Shown here in pieces: positions 1 to 9,344 of a DNA stretch of 64,000 nt; position 1 is the first letter of the stretch, and every line of letters starts with the position of its first letter. This stretch comes from Limisphaera sp026417315 (GTDB lineage Bacteria; Verrucomicrobiota; Verrucomicrobiia; Limisphaerales; Limisphaeraceae), in the NCBI RefSeq assembly GCF_049537125.1, contig NZ_JBMVQY010000001.1, forward strand, positions 1,736,001 to 1,800,000. Direction: 5' to 3'. The position numbers and the translations under genes were made by a program. Below the pieces are notes generated by a model. The model was not told the origin of the DNA. It was given only the letters and a program-made list of their open reading frames with translations, and did no database searches.

Positions 1-145
1 AGCGGATCGGGAGGATCACCGCAGCCGCCACCACCGGGCCCGCCAGAGGACCCCGCCCCGCCTCGTCCATTCCGGCGACGCACCGGATCCCCCGCGCCCA
101 CAGCCGGCGTTCCCACTCCAATCGGTCCACCCGGCCAGCACTCAT
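1..145 (-). CDS. rnhB: Ribonuclease HII, N-terminal fragment (cut by window edge)
   Basis: The 48 codons in the window read from an ATG at 145 towards position 1 and continue off the edge. They contain the RNase HII signature GMDEAGRGPLAGPVV at about residues 25-39, with D27 and E28 the first two residues of the DEDD metal-binding active site. RNase HII cuts the RNA strand of RNA-DNA hybrids and removes single ribonucleotides misincorporated in DNA, using Mg or Mn in the cytoplasm. The gene lies 95 bp downstream of nadA on the same strand and could be co-transcribed with it. Only the N-terminus is visible, so the remaining catalytic Asp residues cannot be checked. The signature motif is distinctive enough for a firm call. 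Confidence 0.93.
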   Translation of the reverse strand, partial: MSAGRVDRLEWERRLWARGIRCVAGMDEAGRGPLAGPVVAAAVILPIR

Positions 146-240
146 GATTCGGACACCCTCGACCCTTCCGGTCTCCGGGAGCTTCCCCGCCATCGCGTCC
201 TCCGAGGAGCCCTGTGACCCCGGCCCGGGAACCACGCGGT

Positions 241-1266
241 TCAAGGCCGGGCCGAGATCTCCAGCATGCGTTCGATGGGCCGCCGCGCCCGCTCCAGCAC
301 GTCGCGCGGCAACTCGATCCGCGGTTCCAGTCGCCGCATGCAATCGCGCAGCTTCTCCAGTGTGTTGAGTTTCATGTATTTGCACTCGCTGCAGCGGCAG
401 GCGTCCGTCGGCATGCGCCCCACATCGTACGTCGGCGCACAGTAAAACGTCTTGTCCGGGCATTCCTTGCGCAGGCGGTGCAAAATGCCGGACTCGGTCA
501 CGATGATGAACTCCCGATCCGGACTGGCCTTGCACCATTGAATCATCTTCTCGGTGGAGCAGATGACGTCGGCCAGCTCGCGCACTTCCCGCAACGACTC
601 CGGGTGCACAACCACTCGCGCCTGCGGATGTTGGGCCTTCAGGCGCAACAGGCTGTCCCGCCGGAATTCCACGTGCGCATAACAATGCCCGCGCCACAGC
701 GTCATCGGACGCCCTGTCTGTTCCATGACCCACTGGCCCAGGTTCTCGTCGGGTACGAACAACAGGTCCCGGTCCGCCGGCGCCGCGCGGACGATTTTCT
801 CCGCATTGCCGCTGGTGCAAATCACGTCGCTCAGCGCCTTCACGGCCGCACTGCAGTTGATGTAAGCGATGGTGTAAAAGTTGGGGTTCGTCCGTTGCAG
901 CGCGGCCAGGGCCTCTGCCGGGCAACTTTCCTCCAGCGAGCAGCCTGCCTCCTTGTCCGGCAACACCACCAGCTTCTCGGGGTTCAGAATCTTGGCCGTC
1001 TCGGCCATGAAGTGCACCCCGCAGAACACGATCACGTCCGCCCGGGTCCGCGCCGCCTGTTGCGACAGTCCGAGGGAATCCCCCACAAAGTCGGCCAGAT
1101 CCTGGATCTCCGGCACCTGGTAGTTGTGGGCCAGGATGACCGCATTGAGCCGGCGCTTCAGATCCAGGATCTCGCGCGTCAAGACCTCCCGCTGCGCCTC
1201 GGCCGATCTCGCCACGGTAGGCGCTGTGGTTTCCCGGGTTGCCGGCGGTGCCATCGTCGCTGCCAT
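241..1266 (-). CDS. nadA: Quinolinate synthase NadA
   Basis: This 341-aa protein condenses iminoaspartate with dihydroxyacetone phosphate to give quinolinate, in de novo NAD synthesis. Family landmarks seen are ILAHNYQ with the following VGDSL near residues 44-65, VFCGVHFMAETAK with C82, GHCYAH with C195, and the C-terminal CRCSEC (C290, C292, C295). C82, C195 and one of the C-terminal cysteines should bind the single labile 4Fe-4S cluster that activates the substrate. Length is normal for the longer NadA type. The start is the ATG at 1266, and a second ATG four codons in is possible. A TTGAGG-17-TAGGTT promoter ends 6 nt before the ATG, which suggests a leaderless mRNA. nadB and nadC are not in the window. 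Confidence 0.96.
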   Translation of the reverse strand: MAATMAPPATRETTAPTVARSAEAQREVLTREILDLKRRLNAVILAHNYQVPEIQDLADFVGDSLGLSQQAARTRADVIVFCGVHFMAETAKILNPEKLVVLPDKEAGCSLEESCPAEALAALQRTNPNFYTIAYINCSAAVKALSDVICTSGNAEKIVRAAPADRDLLFVPDENLGQWVMEQTGRPMTLWRGHCYAHVEFRRDSLLRLKAQHPQARVVVHPESLREVRELADVICSTEKMIQWCKASPDREFIIVTESGILHRLRKECPDKTFYCAPTYDVGRMPTDACRCSECKYMKLNTLEKLRDCMRRLEPRIELPRDVLERARRPIERMLEISARP

Positions 1267-2361
1267 CGCCCCAACCTAGCAGCCCCTCGGACTGCCCTCA
1301 AGGGAACCTTCCCAAGCCGGCACGCCCGCCGAGGAGTCCTTTCCGGATCGCGCGACCGGAACCACGGGGTCTGCGAGGCTCGCTTGCATCCCGGCAGGTG
1401 GCACCCGGCTCAGCCTGTGGACGCGGGCGGCGCCGCAGATCGACGAGGGTTTCGAACCCTTGGAGGTCGGCGACCGGGCACTTGTCCCGCCGCATCGGCT
1501 GGTTCACGCGCCCTCCGGCCGCGGTCATGGCCAACCCGGGCGGAGCAAGCGGAGGACAGCCCATCAAGCGTTTAGAACAAAGCCCCAGAGAGGAGGAGGC
1601 TGCGGCGCAGGGAGCCCACGGCGCCCATGGATCACCAGAAAGGAACGAGGGACAAAGGCTGCATCGGCGGCCGGTCCGGTCGCCAATCCCACGGGTCCCA
1701 AGCGCGCCCGAGAGGAAGAACTCAAGCAAGGCAGCCGCCGGGGGAAGCCGGCCGGTCGCAACAAAGTCTCCTCCGAAAGTCGGGGATCGAACCTTGGCCG
1801 GCCGGGTGGCCGAAATGGCCATCCTCCGGAGCGAGGAGTTGGATTTGGATTCCGGGTCCGCTGCCTCGAGGCGGCTACTGTCCCCCAATCTGGAGCCGCC
1901 GACGGTGCTCAGTGGAAAACCCGCGTGCGAGTTGTCTGCCACGTGCCTGCGGCATTGATAAAATGGCCCGCTGGGCCATGATCGGCCGGCACCATCGCAT
2001 GAAGTTCAGCACGGCGGGGAATTCGGGCCGGGTGCCGGCTGTCTATACGCAGTGCCGTTGGGGCCGCTCGAACCATCCTGCGCAAATGTCTGTCGGATTG
2101 TTTCCGACAGCCTGGTCGGCGGTGACCGTGGCCCCGGGGCCGGGATGGCTTCCCTTGGCCGGAGATGATGGTTCAGATCTCCACAACCGCGGGCACGGCG
2201 CAGCCAGGCTTTGCCGGTTCGGCCAACTCTGGCGGTTGCAACCCGGGTCTGCTGCGCGTAGGTTGGTCGCTCCGGCGATCCCGGCGGCGTGGAGGCATGG
2301 CCCCGGGCCGCGGCACGAGGGGTCAGCCGGAGCTGTTTACAAGCGGAAGGAGAGGGCCAGA
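1267..2361. other. Gene-free interval between nadA and the methyltransferase gene
   Basis: About 1.1 kb between divergent genes. Apart from the nadA promoter at its left end and a GGAAGGAGAGG ribosome-binding sequence at about 2346-2356, I see no gene, RNA or repeat array. Open frames here have no recognisable family content and look like products of high GC. A tRNA-like T-loop near 1780-1795 does not fold as a tRNA. Confidence 0.6.
1273..1301 (-). promoter_or_regulatory. Candidate promoter of nadA (leaderless)
   Basis: On the minus strand TTGAGG (1301-1296) is followed after exactly 17 nt by TAGGTT (1278-1273). The -10 ends 6 nt before the nadA ATG, so transcription would start at or next to the A of the ATG. 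It matches the TTGnnn-17-TAnnnT form seen before several other genes here. Confidence 0.45.
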
Positions 2362-3633
2362 ATGACGACATTACCAACGGTTTATGTGAAGCCGGGGGAA
2401 GCGGATCGCTTGGTGGCCGGGCATCCCTGGTTGTACGAGAACTCGGTGCTGCGGGTGACGGCGGAGGTGCCGGACGGGGCGCTGGTTCAGGTGAAGGATC
2501 ATCGGCGCCGATTCCTCGGGGTGGGGTTCTACCATTCGCGCTCCAAGATTCGGGTGCGGTTGTTGTCGCCGGAACGCGTGACGGTCGACACGGCTTTTTT
2601 TGAGAGCCGCATTCGGGCCGCGTTGGAGGTGCGCCGCCGGCACATGCCCCAGGCCAGTTCGTTTCGTGTTGTGCATGCCGAGGGGGACTTCCTGAGCGGG
2701 CTGATCGTGGACAAGTACGAGGAGGTGCTGGTGTTGCAGATCTCCTCGCTGGGGATGGAGCAGCGCAAGGCGCAAATCGTCGAGGCGCTGCAACGGGTCC
2801 TGGCGCCGCGGGCGATCCTGGAACGGAGCGACGCAGCGGCCCGGAAATTCGAGGGGTTGCCGGTTGTGGAGGGCGTCCTGGCGGGGGAATGGCCCGCACC
2901 GTCAGCGACGGGACCCGCGGCCGACGAAGGAACCCCTTCCCCCACGGCCACGGCTGGCCGCCCTCCCGCCCACCCGGTGAGGATCAACGGGCTGACGTTC
3001 GAGGTGGATTTGTGGACGGGGCACAAGACCGGGCTGTATCTCGACCAGCAGCTGAATTATCTCGAGGTGGCCCGGTGGGCCCGCGGGGCGCGGGTGTTGG
3101 ATGCGTTCTGTTTTCTGGGCGGGTTTGGGCTTCATGCGGCCCGGGCGGGGGCTGCCCATGTGCACCTGCTGGATCAGAGCGAGGCGGCCGTGCAGGCGGC
3201 CCTGCGCAACGCCGCCTTGAACGGGCTGCAAGACCGCTGCACCGGCGAGGCCGTCAACGTGTTCGACTGGCTCAAGGCGCGCACCCAGGCCCGGCCCCAT
3301 GAGAAACCCGTGCCGCAGTTCGATCTCATCATCCTGGACCCGCCGTCCTTCACGCGGACGCGCGCGTCGGTGCCGGATGCGTTGCGGGGTTACAAGGAGA
3401 TTCACGTGCGGGCCCTGAAGCTGTTGCGCCCGGGCGGGGTGCTGGCGACGTTTTGTTGTTCGCATCATGTGGATGCGCGGACGTTCCTCGATGTGATCCT
3501 GGCCGCCGCCTATGACACCCGCAAAATCCTGCGTCGGATTGCCACCTTCAGTCAGGGGCCGGACCATCCCGTGATCCCGATGATTCCGGAGACCGAGTAT
3601 CTGAAGGGCTACGCGTTTGAACTGGTGCGTTGA
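2362..3633 (+). CDS. Class I SAM-dependent rRNA methyltransferase, RlmI-like
   Basis: A 423-aa protein of the RlmI/RlmK type, which methylates C5 of a cytosine in 23S rRNA using S-adenosylmethionine. An N-terminal PUA-like RNA-binding part (about 1-75, with AGHPWLYENSV) precedes a Rossmann methyltransferase. The SAM-binding motif I region is RVLDAFCFLGGFGLHAARAG (near residue 250), motif IV is ILDPPSFTR, and the late CCSHHV carries the likely catalytic cysteine. Between the RNA-binding and catalytic parts is an Ala/Pro/Thr-rich insert at about residues 180-210 that looks like a flexible linker. The open frame extends far upstream, but the ATG at 2362 is preceded by GGAAGGAGAGG and begins the conserved sequence. 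The exact target base is inferred from the family, so no symbol is given. Confidence 0.9.
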   Translation: MTTLPTVYVKPGEADRLVAGHPWLYENSVLRVTAEVPDGALVQVKDHRRRFLGVGFYHSRSKIRVRLLSPERVTVDTAFFESRIRAALEVRRRHMPQASSFRVVHAEGDFLSGLIVDKYEEVLVLQISSLGMEQRKAQIVEALQRVLAPRAILERSDAAARKFEGLPVVEGVLAGEWPAPSATGPAADEGTPSPTATAGRPPAHPVRINGLTFEVDLWTGHKTGLYLDQQLNYLEVARWARGARVLDAFCFLGGFGLHAARAGAAHVHLLDQSEAAVQAALRNAALNGLQDRCTGEAVNVFDWLKARTQARPHEKPVPQFDLIILDPPSFTRTRASVPDALRGYKEIHVRALKLLRPGGVLATFCCSHHVDARTFLDVILAAAYDTRKILRRIATFSQGPDHPVIPMIPETEYLKGYAFELVR

Positions 3634-3762
3634 GCCGTTGCCGGGGCCGGGCCGGAACGCGTGCACCATGCCCACGGCCCCCGGGACCGGCACCGACCGG
3701 CCGGGTCATTGACCTGTCAGAGGGCTTTTGCAAGGCTGGGCGGAGTTTTGGGAGCGTCGCAC

Positions 3763-5214
3763 ATGAATGTCGGGCTGTTAACCCTGGAGATCGCGGTCGT
3801 CATGCTGGGTGTGTTGTTGTTGTTGGCGGACCTGTGGCTGCCGGCCGGGTATCGGCGGCCGTTGGGTCTGGCTGCGGCCGCGGGGTTGGGGTTGCTGCTG
3901 GTCCTGAGTTGCACCGGGGCGTTCGGGCTGGCGGAGACCGGCACGGCCTTCGGCGGGCGGTTTGTCCAGGATGCTCTGTCCCTGTTCTTCAAGCGGTTGT
4001 TTCTGCTGACCGGGGTGGTGGTGTTGTTGATGGCCGTGGAGTTTGCGGATCGCTTCCGCGGGGGAGTGACGGAGTACTACTCGCTGGTGTTGTTTGCGTT
4101 GAGCGGCATGATGCTGGCGGCCTCCGCCCAGGATCTGGTGCTTCTGTTTGTGGCCATGGAGCTGATGACCGTGACGTTCTACGTGCTGACGGCGTATCAG
4201 CGGACCCGGCGGGTCTCCGTGGAAGCGGGCGTGAAGTATCTGATCCTGGGGGCGCTGGCCTCGGCTTTCATGGTCCTGGGGATCGCACTCGTCTGGGGGA
4301 CGACCGGCCGCATGCATTTCGCCGAACTGGCGATGGTCTCCGATGGGTACGCGGAACATCCGTTGTTCGTAGCGGGCGTGGTCCTGATCCTGGCGGGGCT
4401 CGGATTCAAACTGGCGGCCGTGCCGTTCCAGGTGTGGGCCCCGGACGTATATGAAGGGGCGCCCACCCCGACCGCGGCTCTGTTGGCGGCCGGATCGAAA
4501 GCGGCGGGGGTGGTGTTGTTGCTGCGGTTCCTCTTCACGGCGGTTCCGGAGGTAACCGAGCGCGGCGCGACCCTGGCCATGGTCGTGGCGGGAGCCACCA
4601 TCCTTTATGGGAACCTGTGCGCCCTGCCCCAGCGGAATCTGAAACGCCTGCTGGGATATTCGAGCATCGCACACGCGGGTTATTTGCTGCTGGGGGTGGC
4701 CGCGTTGAGCCGGTCCGGACAATCGGCGGTGCTGTTTTACCTGCTGGCTTACGCGTTGACGGTGTTGGCCGCGTTCCTGGTGGTGACGCTGGTGCTGCGG
4801 CACCTGGCCGCGGAGGATGTTTCCGGCCTGGCAGGGTTACATGAGCGGGCGCCCTTCCTGGCGGCGACCTTGACGCTGGCGATGGTTTCGTTGGCGGGGA
4901 TTCCTCCACTGGCCGGCTTCTTCGGGAAGTTCCTGCTGATTCGATCGGTCGTGGAGCAGGCCGCACAACAACCGGCGTACTGGGGGTTGGCCGCAGTGGC
5001 CGTGGTTGGGGTGGTGATTTCCCTCTATTACTATCTGCGAGTGGTGCGGGTGCTCTGGTGGGATCGCCCCGCGGAGAACGCAGCGCCGGTGGAGTTGCCG
5101 CAGATTCTGCGCTTTGCGGCCGCGGTGTGTGTTGTGGGGATGCTGTACCTGGGCTTGTTCCCTGCGCGGGCGCTGGGGTGGGCCGAACAGGCGGCGCGGG
5201 CCCTGGCGTACTGA
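3763..5214 (+). CDS. nuoN: NADH-quinone oxidoreductase subunit N
   Basis: A 483-aa, very hydrophobic protein with about 14 membrane helices, one of the antiporter-like proton-pumping subunits of respiratory complex I. The conserved core VPFQVWAPDVYEGAPTPTAA, the following GSKAAG with the key lysine, MELMTVTFYVL with the membrane glutamate, and the LLGYSSIAHAGY segment are all present. The open frame runs 34 codons further upstream, but family alignment favours the ATG at 3763 (MNVGLLTLEI). The rest of the nuo operon, where nuoN normally comes last, is not next to it: the upstream neighbour is an rRNA methyltransferase and the next gene is a sensor kinase. NuoN, L and M are related; the motifs and length fit N best. 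Confidence 0.93.
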   Translation: MNVGLLTLEIAVVMLGVLLLLADLWLPAGYRRPLGLAAAAGLGLLLVLSCTGAFGLAETGTAFGGRFVQDALSLFFKRLFLLTGVVVLLMAVEFADRFRGGVTEYYSLVLFALSGMMLAASAQDLVLLFVAMELMTVTFYVLTAYQRTRRVSVEAGVKYLILGALASAFMVLGIALVWGTTGRMHFAELAMVSDGYAEHPLFVAGVVLILAGLGFKLAAVPFQVWAPDVYEGAPTPTAALLAAGSKAAGVVLLLRFLFTAVPEVTERGATLAMVVAGATILYGNLCALPQRNLKRLLGYSSIAHAGYLLLGVAALSRSGQSAVLFYLLAYALTVLAAFLVVTLVLRHLAAEDVSGLAGLHERAPFLAATLTLAMVSLAGIPPLAGFFGKFLLIRSVVEQAAQQPAYWGLAAVAVVGVVISLYYYLRVVRVLWWDRPAENAAPVELPQILRFAAAVCVVGMLYLGLFPARALGWAEQAARALAY

Positions 5215-5565
5215 GGCAATCTCGGCAGGGCCTTGAAGGGCGGCGAATCTTGAAGGGCCCTCGCCTGGGAAAGACCAGAGGACGTCACGAGCGCCGTTCC
5301 TTGTCCGCCACGATGCAGACGTTCCGCAGGCGCCGGGGCTGAGTGCCTCCTCCTCTCGGGCGCGGATTTCGAGGCCGTGCCGGAGAAGGGATTTGCACAC
5401 AGGGCGGAAACGCTCTGCAGGGGCCGCCCGAGGGGAAGGGATGCCTGAACCGGGCCTTGCCCGGCCCTTTGTCGTCAGCCCCCGCATCCGGGATTGCCAT
5501 CCGCGGGGCTTGTCGGGAAACCCATTGCTCGGACCACGGGCGGGGGATAGCCTGAGCCGCATCCA
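5215..5565. other. Interval between nuoN and the sensor kinase gene
   Basis: No gene seen in about 350 bp. It holds a CCGGGC-CTT-GCCCGG hairpin (5450-5464) followed by CCCTTTG, which could weakly terminate nuoN transcription, and the sensor kinase promoter at its right end. Confidence 0.5.
5525..5553 (+). promoter_or_regulatory. Candidate promoter of the sensor kinase/response regulator operon
   Basis: TTGCTC (5525-5530) and TAGCCT (5548-5553) are separated by 17 nt, with the ATG 12 nt after the -10. It fits the TTGnnn-17-TAnnnT form recurring in this window, though each hexamer alone is weak. Confidence 0.4.
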
Positions 5566-8500
5566 ATGGGGAAGCAATGGCCACTGTGGCTGTCCCGATG
5601 GATCTGCTGGAGTGCGATCGGGTGGACCGGCGTGGCGGGCGCCGCGGCCCCGGACAACCCTGCGCAGATCCACCAGCTGGACGCCTTGCTTCGCGCGGCC
5701 AACCCGGGTCGGGTGGTGGCTCTGGACCTCACCGGGGTGGTGCTCTGGGCCGGCCGGGCGGAGTCACGGCTGGTGTTGGCCCAAGAGGGGCAGATTGGCC
5801 TTCTGGAGTTGAATTGGGAGGGGGCCGCGCCCGCGCCGGGTCGAGTGGTGCGCATTCGCGGACGAGTCCTGGCGCAGCAACGCGGGGATTGGGTTCGCCT
5901 TGGCCCCGTGGGCCCCGTGGTGGACAACGACGGGGTCCATGCCTTCAAGACCAAATCAGGCGCGGTGTACCTGGAGGCAGGGCGACATCCGGTGCGACTG
6001 GAGTGGTTCAACGCGAGGGACGAGGCGCGCCTGGAGGTCGAGTGGTGCGGTCCAAATCAGGCCCCGGCGGCCGTCCCGCCCGAAGCTTTGTTTCGTCTCA
6101 AGGGTCCGGACAAGAACGAGGTTTGGGAGCCGGGTCTGAGCTTCCAGGCTTTCGAGGCGGAGGGGGAAAGCCTGCCGGATTGGTCACGGGCCAGGCTGCT
6201 GCAAGAGGGAACCTGCGACGTGTGGGATGTGCGCCGGGCGCCTCGCACCGAGCGGGTGGCTCTGGTGTTCCACGGTTTCCTCCACGTGCCGCGATCGGGC
6301 TTGTGGACCTTCACTGTGGGGTCCGACGACGGGAGTCGCCTGTTTGTGGGAAACCCCACCCTGGCGGTGGAGCTTCTGGGTTGGCAGGACCTGCCCCGGC
6401 CTGTGCACCTCTTGCCGGGACAACCGTGGGCGGCGGCGCAAGCCGTGTGGGCCTGCACGGAGGGCATCGTAACCTGGGCTGCCACCGATGATGAGCGGCT
6501 GAACCTGGAGGTTTCCGGCGGCGGGAGCCGAATGCAGGCCACGGTGACACCGCGAGGGACCACGCGGGCCGAGGATTGGATGGGACGACGGGCACGGTTG
6601 TGCGGAGTGTGTCTGCCGGTGGTGGGAGCAGATGGAGTGGCCGCCGCGGGTCGATGGCTGGTGCCGGGGCTGGAGCATCTGGAACCAGCAGGGCAGACAC
6701 ATGAGCAGGGGGCCGAAACCGGCCCCGGCGGTTTGCCCGTGTTGAGAACGGCGGCCGCCGTGCATGGACTGAGTCGGCAGGCGGCCCAGCGGCAGTACCC
6801 GGTGCAGATGGAAGGCACCGTGACCTGTGTGCTTCCGGAACACCAGGCCGTCGTTGTCCATGATGCGACCCGGGGCCTGTATGTCGTCGATGAATCGGGG
6901 CAAGGGGCGGGATTGCCCCGAGCCGGGGAGTGGGTGCGGGTGGAAGGGATTACCGATCCGGGCTTGTTTGCCCCAATGGTGCAGGCCAGGCGTCTGGAAA
7001 TAAGAGGCCTGGGCCGCTGGCCCGAGCCGGTGCGCCCGGCGTGGGAACAGTTGCTCAACGGCAGTCTGGACGCGCAGTGGATCGAGCTGGAGGGGGTGGT
7101 CACCGCCGTGCACTCCAACCGGGTCTCGTTGTTATTGCGCGAAGGGTTGTTGGATGTCGAACTGCGGGTACCCGGGCTGCTGCCCGAACAATTCCGGCAG
7201 TTCGAAGATGCGCTGGTCCGGATCCGGGGCTGCCTTTTCGCCACCTGGGATTATCAAACCCACCAGGTGCGGGCCGGATCGATTCGGCTGTATGGCGCGG
7301 AAGTTCACGTGGAACAGCCGCCACCCCGGGATTGGTTCGACCGGCCGCTGAAAACCGCAGCGGCCCTCCGCTTGTTCGATCCAGCCGCCGGACTTTTCCA
7401 GCGCGTCCGTGTGAGCGGCCAGTTGTTACACCGCAGCGGCCGGGAACTGTTTCTCTCGGAAAACGGCGCGGGCTTCCGCGCCTGGTTGAAAACGGACACG
7501 CCGGGGTTGGAACCGGGCGACTGGCTGGAAGTCGTGGGATTCCCTGATTTGTCGGTGCGAAGCTCTCCCGTGTTGCGCGAAGCCCGCGTCCGTTCGACGG
7601 GGCAGCGCGCCCCGCTCCCGGAACCGTGGCCGTTGCCCGAACAGGAGTGGAACCCCGCCCAACTCGATGCTCGGCGCGTGCAAGCGGAAGGCGTGTTGGT
7701 GGAGCGGCGACGCGCCGAAGACGGCCGGGTCTTTGAACTGCAACGCGGCCTGCGATTGCTGGCGATTCGTTGGGACCGGCCGGATCCGCCCCCGGAGCCG
7801 GCCCTGGGCAGCCGCGTTCGCGTCACCGGCGTTTGTGCGGTCCATCCGGTTCGACCGGCCAGCGCCCTCGAGGCCGGCTCATTCCAGGTGTTGGTCGGCC
7901 CGGCCGACCAATTCCTGATCCTGGCGCGCCCGCCCTTTTGGACGCTGGAACGCCTCTTGGGACTGATGGGAGCGTTGGCCGGGGTGTTGTTCCTGGCCAC
8001 CCTTTGGATCACCCAGTTGCACCGCCAGGTGGAACGTCGGGGCGCGGCTCTGGAACGAGAGATCCGCGCCCGACAGCGGCTGGAGCAGCAGCAGGCTCTG
8101 GAGCAGGAACGGGCACGCGTGGCCCGCGATCTCCATGACGAGTTGGGATCGGATCTGACCGAGATTGCCATGTTGCTGGACCGCGCCCGCGCTCCCCAAA
8201 CCCGCCCCGAACGGCGCAACGAGTACCTGGAGCAGGCCGCAGCCACTGCCCGCCAGATGGTCACTGCCCTCGACGAGATCGTCTGGGCCATGAACCCGCG
8301 GCACGATACCCTGGGCTCGTTGATTAGCTACCTCTGCCTCCACGCGGAAAGATTTCTGGGGGCCGCGGGCATCGCCTGGCGCCTGGAGGAAACGCAAGCG
8401 CCGGCCGATCTGCCGGTCGATTCCCCTCGGCGACATCACCTCTTCCTGGCGTTCAAGGAAGCGCTCACCAATGTGGTCCGTCACGCGGGTGCCACCGAGG

Positions 8501-8715
8501 TGCGCTTTCGACTCGACGCCGGGCCCGACCATCTGTGCCTGACCGTGCAGGACAACGGGCGCGGTTTGCCCGCGGCCTCCGCCGAACCCGGCATGGATGG
8601 CCTGGAGAACTTGCGCGCTCGCTGCGAGAAACTGGGTGGCCGATTTCAAATCGAAACCGCCCCGGGACAGGGGACCACCCTGCGCTTCTGGTTGCCGCGT
8701 TTGGCCTCCTCATGA
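5566..8715 (+). CDS. PA14-domain sensor histidine kinase (HisKA_3 type)
   Basis: A 1049-aa membrane sensor. A signal peptide (about residues 1-27, ending GVAGAAA) exports a long periplasmic part. Two stretches resemble PA14 glycan-binding folds: VYLEAGRHPVRLEWF with LEVEW (about 130-160), and VALVFHGFLHVP with FTVGSDDGSRLFVG (about 230-265). The region from about 400 to 780 has no family I can name. One membrane helix (about 796-816) and a short coiled coil lead to the kinase core: VARDLHDELGSDL with the phospho-accepting His near 857, then a HATPase domain with FKEALTNVVRHA, DNGRGLP and a GTTLRFWLP end. The arrangement is that of NarX/LiaS-like kinases paired with LuxR-type regulators. Its stop overlaps the regulator gene start (ATGA). 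The ligand is unknown; PA14 suggests a carbohydrate, but that is inference. Confidence 0.88.
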   Translation: MGKQWPLWLSRWICWSAIGWTGVAGAAAPDNPAQIHQLDALLRAANPGRVVALDLTGVVLWAGRAESRLVLAQEGQIGLLELNWEGAAPAPGRVVRIRGRVLAQQRGDWVRLGPVGPVVDNDGVHAFKTKSGAVYLEAGRHPVRLEWFNARDEARLEVEWCGPNQAPAAVPPEALFRLKGPDKNEVWEPGLSFQAFEAEGESLPDWSRARLLQEGTCDVWDVRRAPRTERVALVFHGFLHVPRSGLWTFTVGSDDGSRLFVGNPTLAVELLGWQDLPRPVHLLPGQPWAAAQAVWACTEGIVTWAATDDERLNLEVSGGGSRMQATVTPRGTTRAEDWMGRRARLCGVCLPVVGADGVAAAGRWLVPGLEHLEPAGQTHEQGAETGPGGLPVLRTAAAVHGLSRQAAQRQYPVQMEGTVTCVLPEHQAVVVHDATRGLYVVDESGQGAGLPRAGEWVRVEGITDPGLFAPMVQARRLEIRGLGRWPEPVRPAWEQLLNGSLDAQWIELEGVVTAVHSNRVSLLLREGLLDVELRVPGLLPEQFRQFEDALVRIRGCLFATWDYQTHQVRAGSIRLYGAEVHVEQPPPRDWFDRPLKTAAALRLFDPAAGLFQRVRVSGQLLHRSGRELFLSENGAGFRAWLKTDTPGLEPGDWLEVVGFPDLSVRSSPVLREARVRSTGQRAPLPEPWPLPEQEWNPAQLDARRVQAEGVLVERRRAEDGRVFELQRGLRLLAIRWDRPDPPPEPALGSRVRVTGVCAVHPVRPASALEAGSFQVLVGPADQFLILARPPFWTLERLLGLMGALAGVLFLATLWITQLHRQVERRGAALEREIRARQRLEQQQALEQERARVARDLHDELGSDLTEIAMLLDRARAPQTRPERRNEYLEQAAATARQMVTALDEIVWAMNPRHDTLGSLISYLCLHAERFLGAAGIAWRLEETQAPADLPVDSPRRHHLFLAFKEALTNVVRHAGATEVRFRLDAGPDHLCLTVQDNGRGLPAASAEPGMDGLENLRARCEKLGGRFQIETAPGQGTTLRFWLPRLASS

Positions 8716-9344
8716 CCACGGTCGCCATCGTCGAAGACAATCGGATCATCCGGGAAAGTCTGGCGGAGTTCGTGGAAGCGGATCCCGAATGCCGCGTCGT
8801 TTGTGCCTGTGCCACCGCCGAGGAGGCCCTCCGTACCATTCCCAGGCACCGACCCGATATTGTCCTCATGGACATTCAGCTCCCCAACCAATCCGGCATC
8901 GAGTGCACCGCGCAGCTCAAACAGCTTCTGCCCGACCTGCAAATCATCATGGTCACCGTGTACGAGGACACCGACCGGATTTTCAAAGCCCTGCGCGCCG
9001 GGGCGTGCGGGTACCTGCTGAAACGTTGCACGCCCGAGGAACTGCGAGCGGCCATCCACGAGGTCCGTCAGGGCGGAGCCCCCATGTCCCGCGAGATCGC
9101 CCGCAAGGTCATCGCTTCCTTCCGGGAACCGGTGACCGCGGCCGCCCAGGTCGAAGAATTGTCGCCGCGAGAACGAGAGATCCTCGAACTGCTGGCCGCC
9201 GGTCATTCCAACAAGGAAATCGCACAACGACTCGGGCTCACAGACGGCACCGTGCGCTGGCACCTGCGGCATGTCTATCACAAGCTGCACGTGCGCTCCC
9301 GCATCGAGGCCGCACTCAAGTTCCGGTCCGCCACGGGCACCTGA
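8712..9344 (+). CDS. NarL/FixJ-family response regulator
   Basis: A 210-aa regulator with a receiver domain (acidic pocket E8-D9, phosphorylation site D54 in IVLMDIQLPN, switch Thr in MVTVYED, Lys in LLKRC) followed by a LuxR-type helix-turn-helix (about 145-205; LSPREREILELLAAGHSNKEI and TVRWHLRHVYHKL). On phosphorylation by the kinase just upstream it should dimerise and bind promoter DNA. Its ATG overlaps the kinase stop codon in ATGA (8712-8715), implying translational coupling and a cognate pair. The open frame extends upstream inside the kinase gene, but the receiver domain begins at this ATG. Target genes are unknown. Confidence 0.95.
   Translation: MTTVAIVEDNRIIRESLAEFVEADPECRVVCACATAEEALRTIPRHRPDIVLMDIQLPNQSGIECTAQLKQLLPDLQIIMVTVYEDTDRIFKALRAGACGYLLKRCTPEELRAAIHEVRQGGAPMSREIARKVIASFREPVTAAAQVEELSPREREILELLAAGHSNKEIAQRLGLTDGTVRWHLRHVYHKLHVRSRIEAALKFRSATGT

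Noticed and set aside
1770..1840. tRNA-like T-loop (GGTTCGATC on the minus strand) with flanking complementary ends
   Set aside because: A 7-bp acceptor-like pairing exists, but the T-stem does not pair (CAAGG against CCCGA) and no anticodon arm forms.
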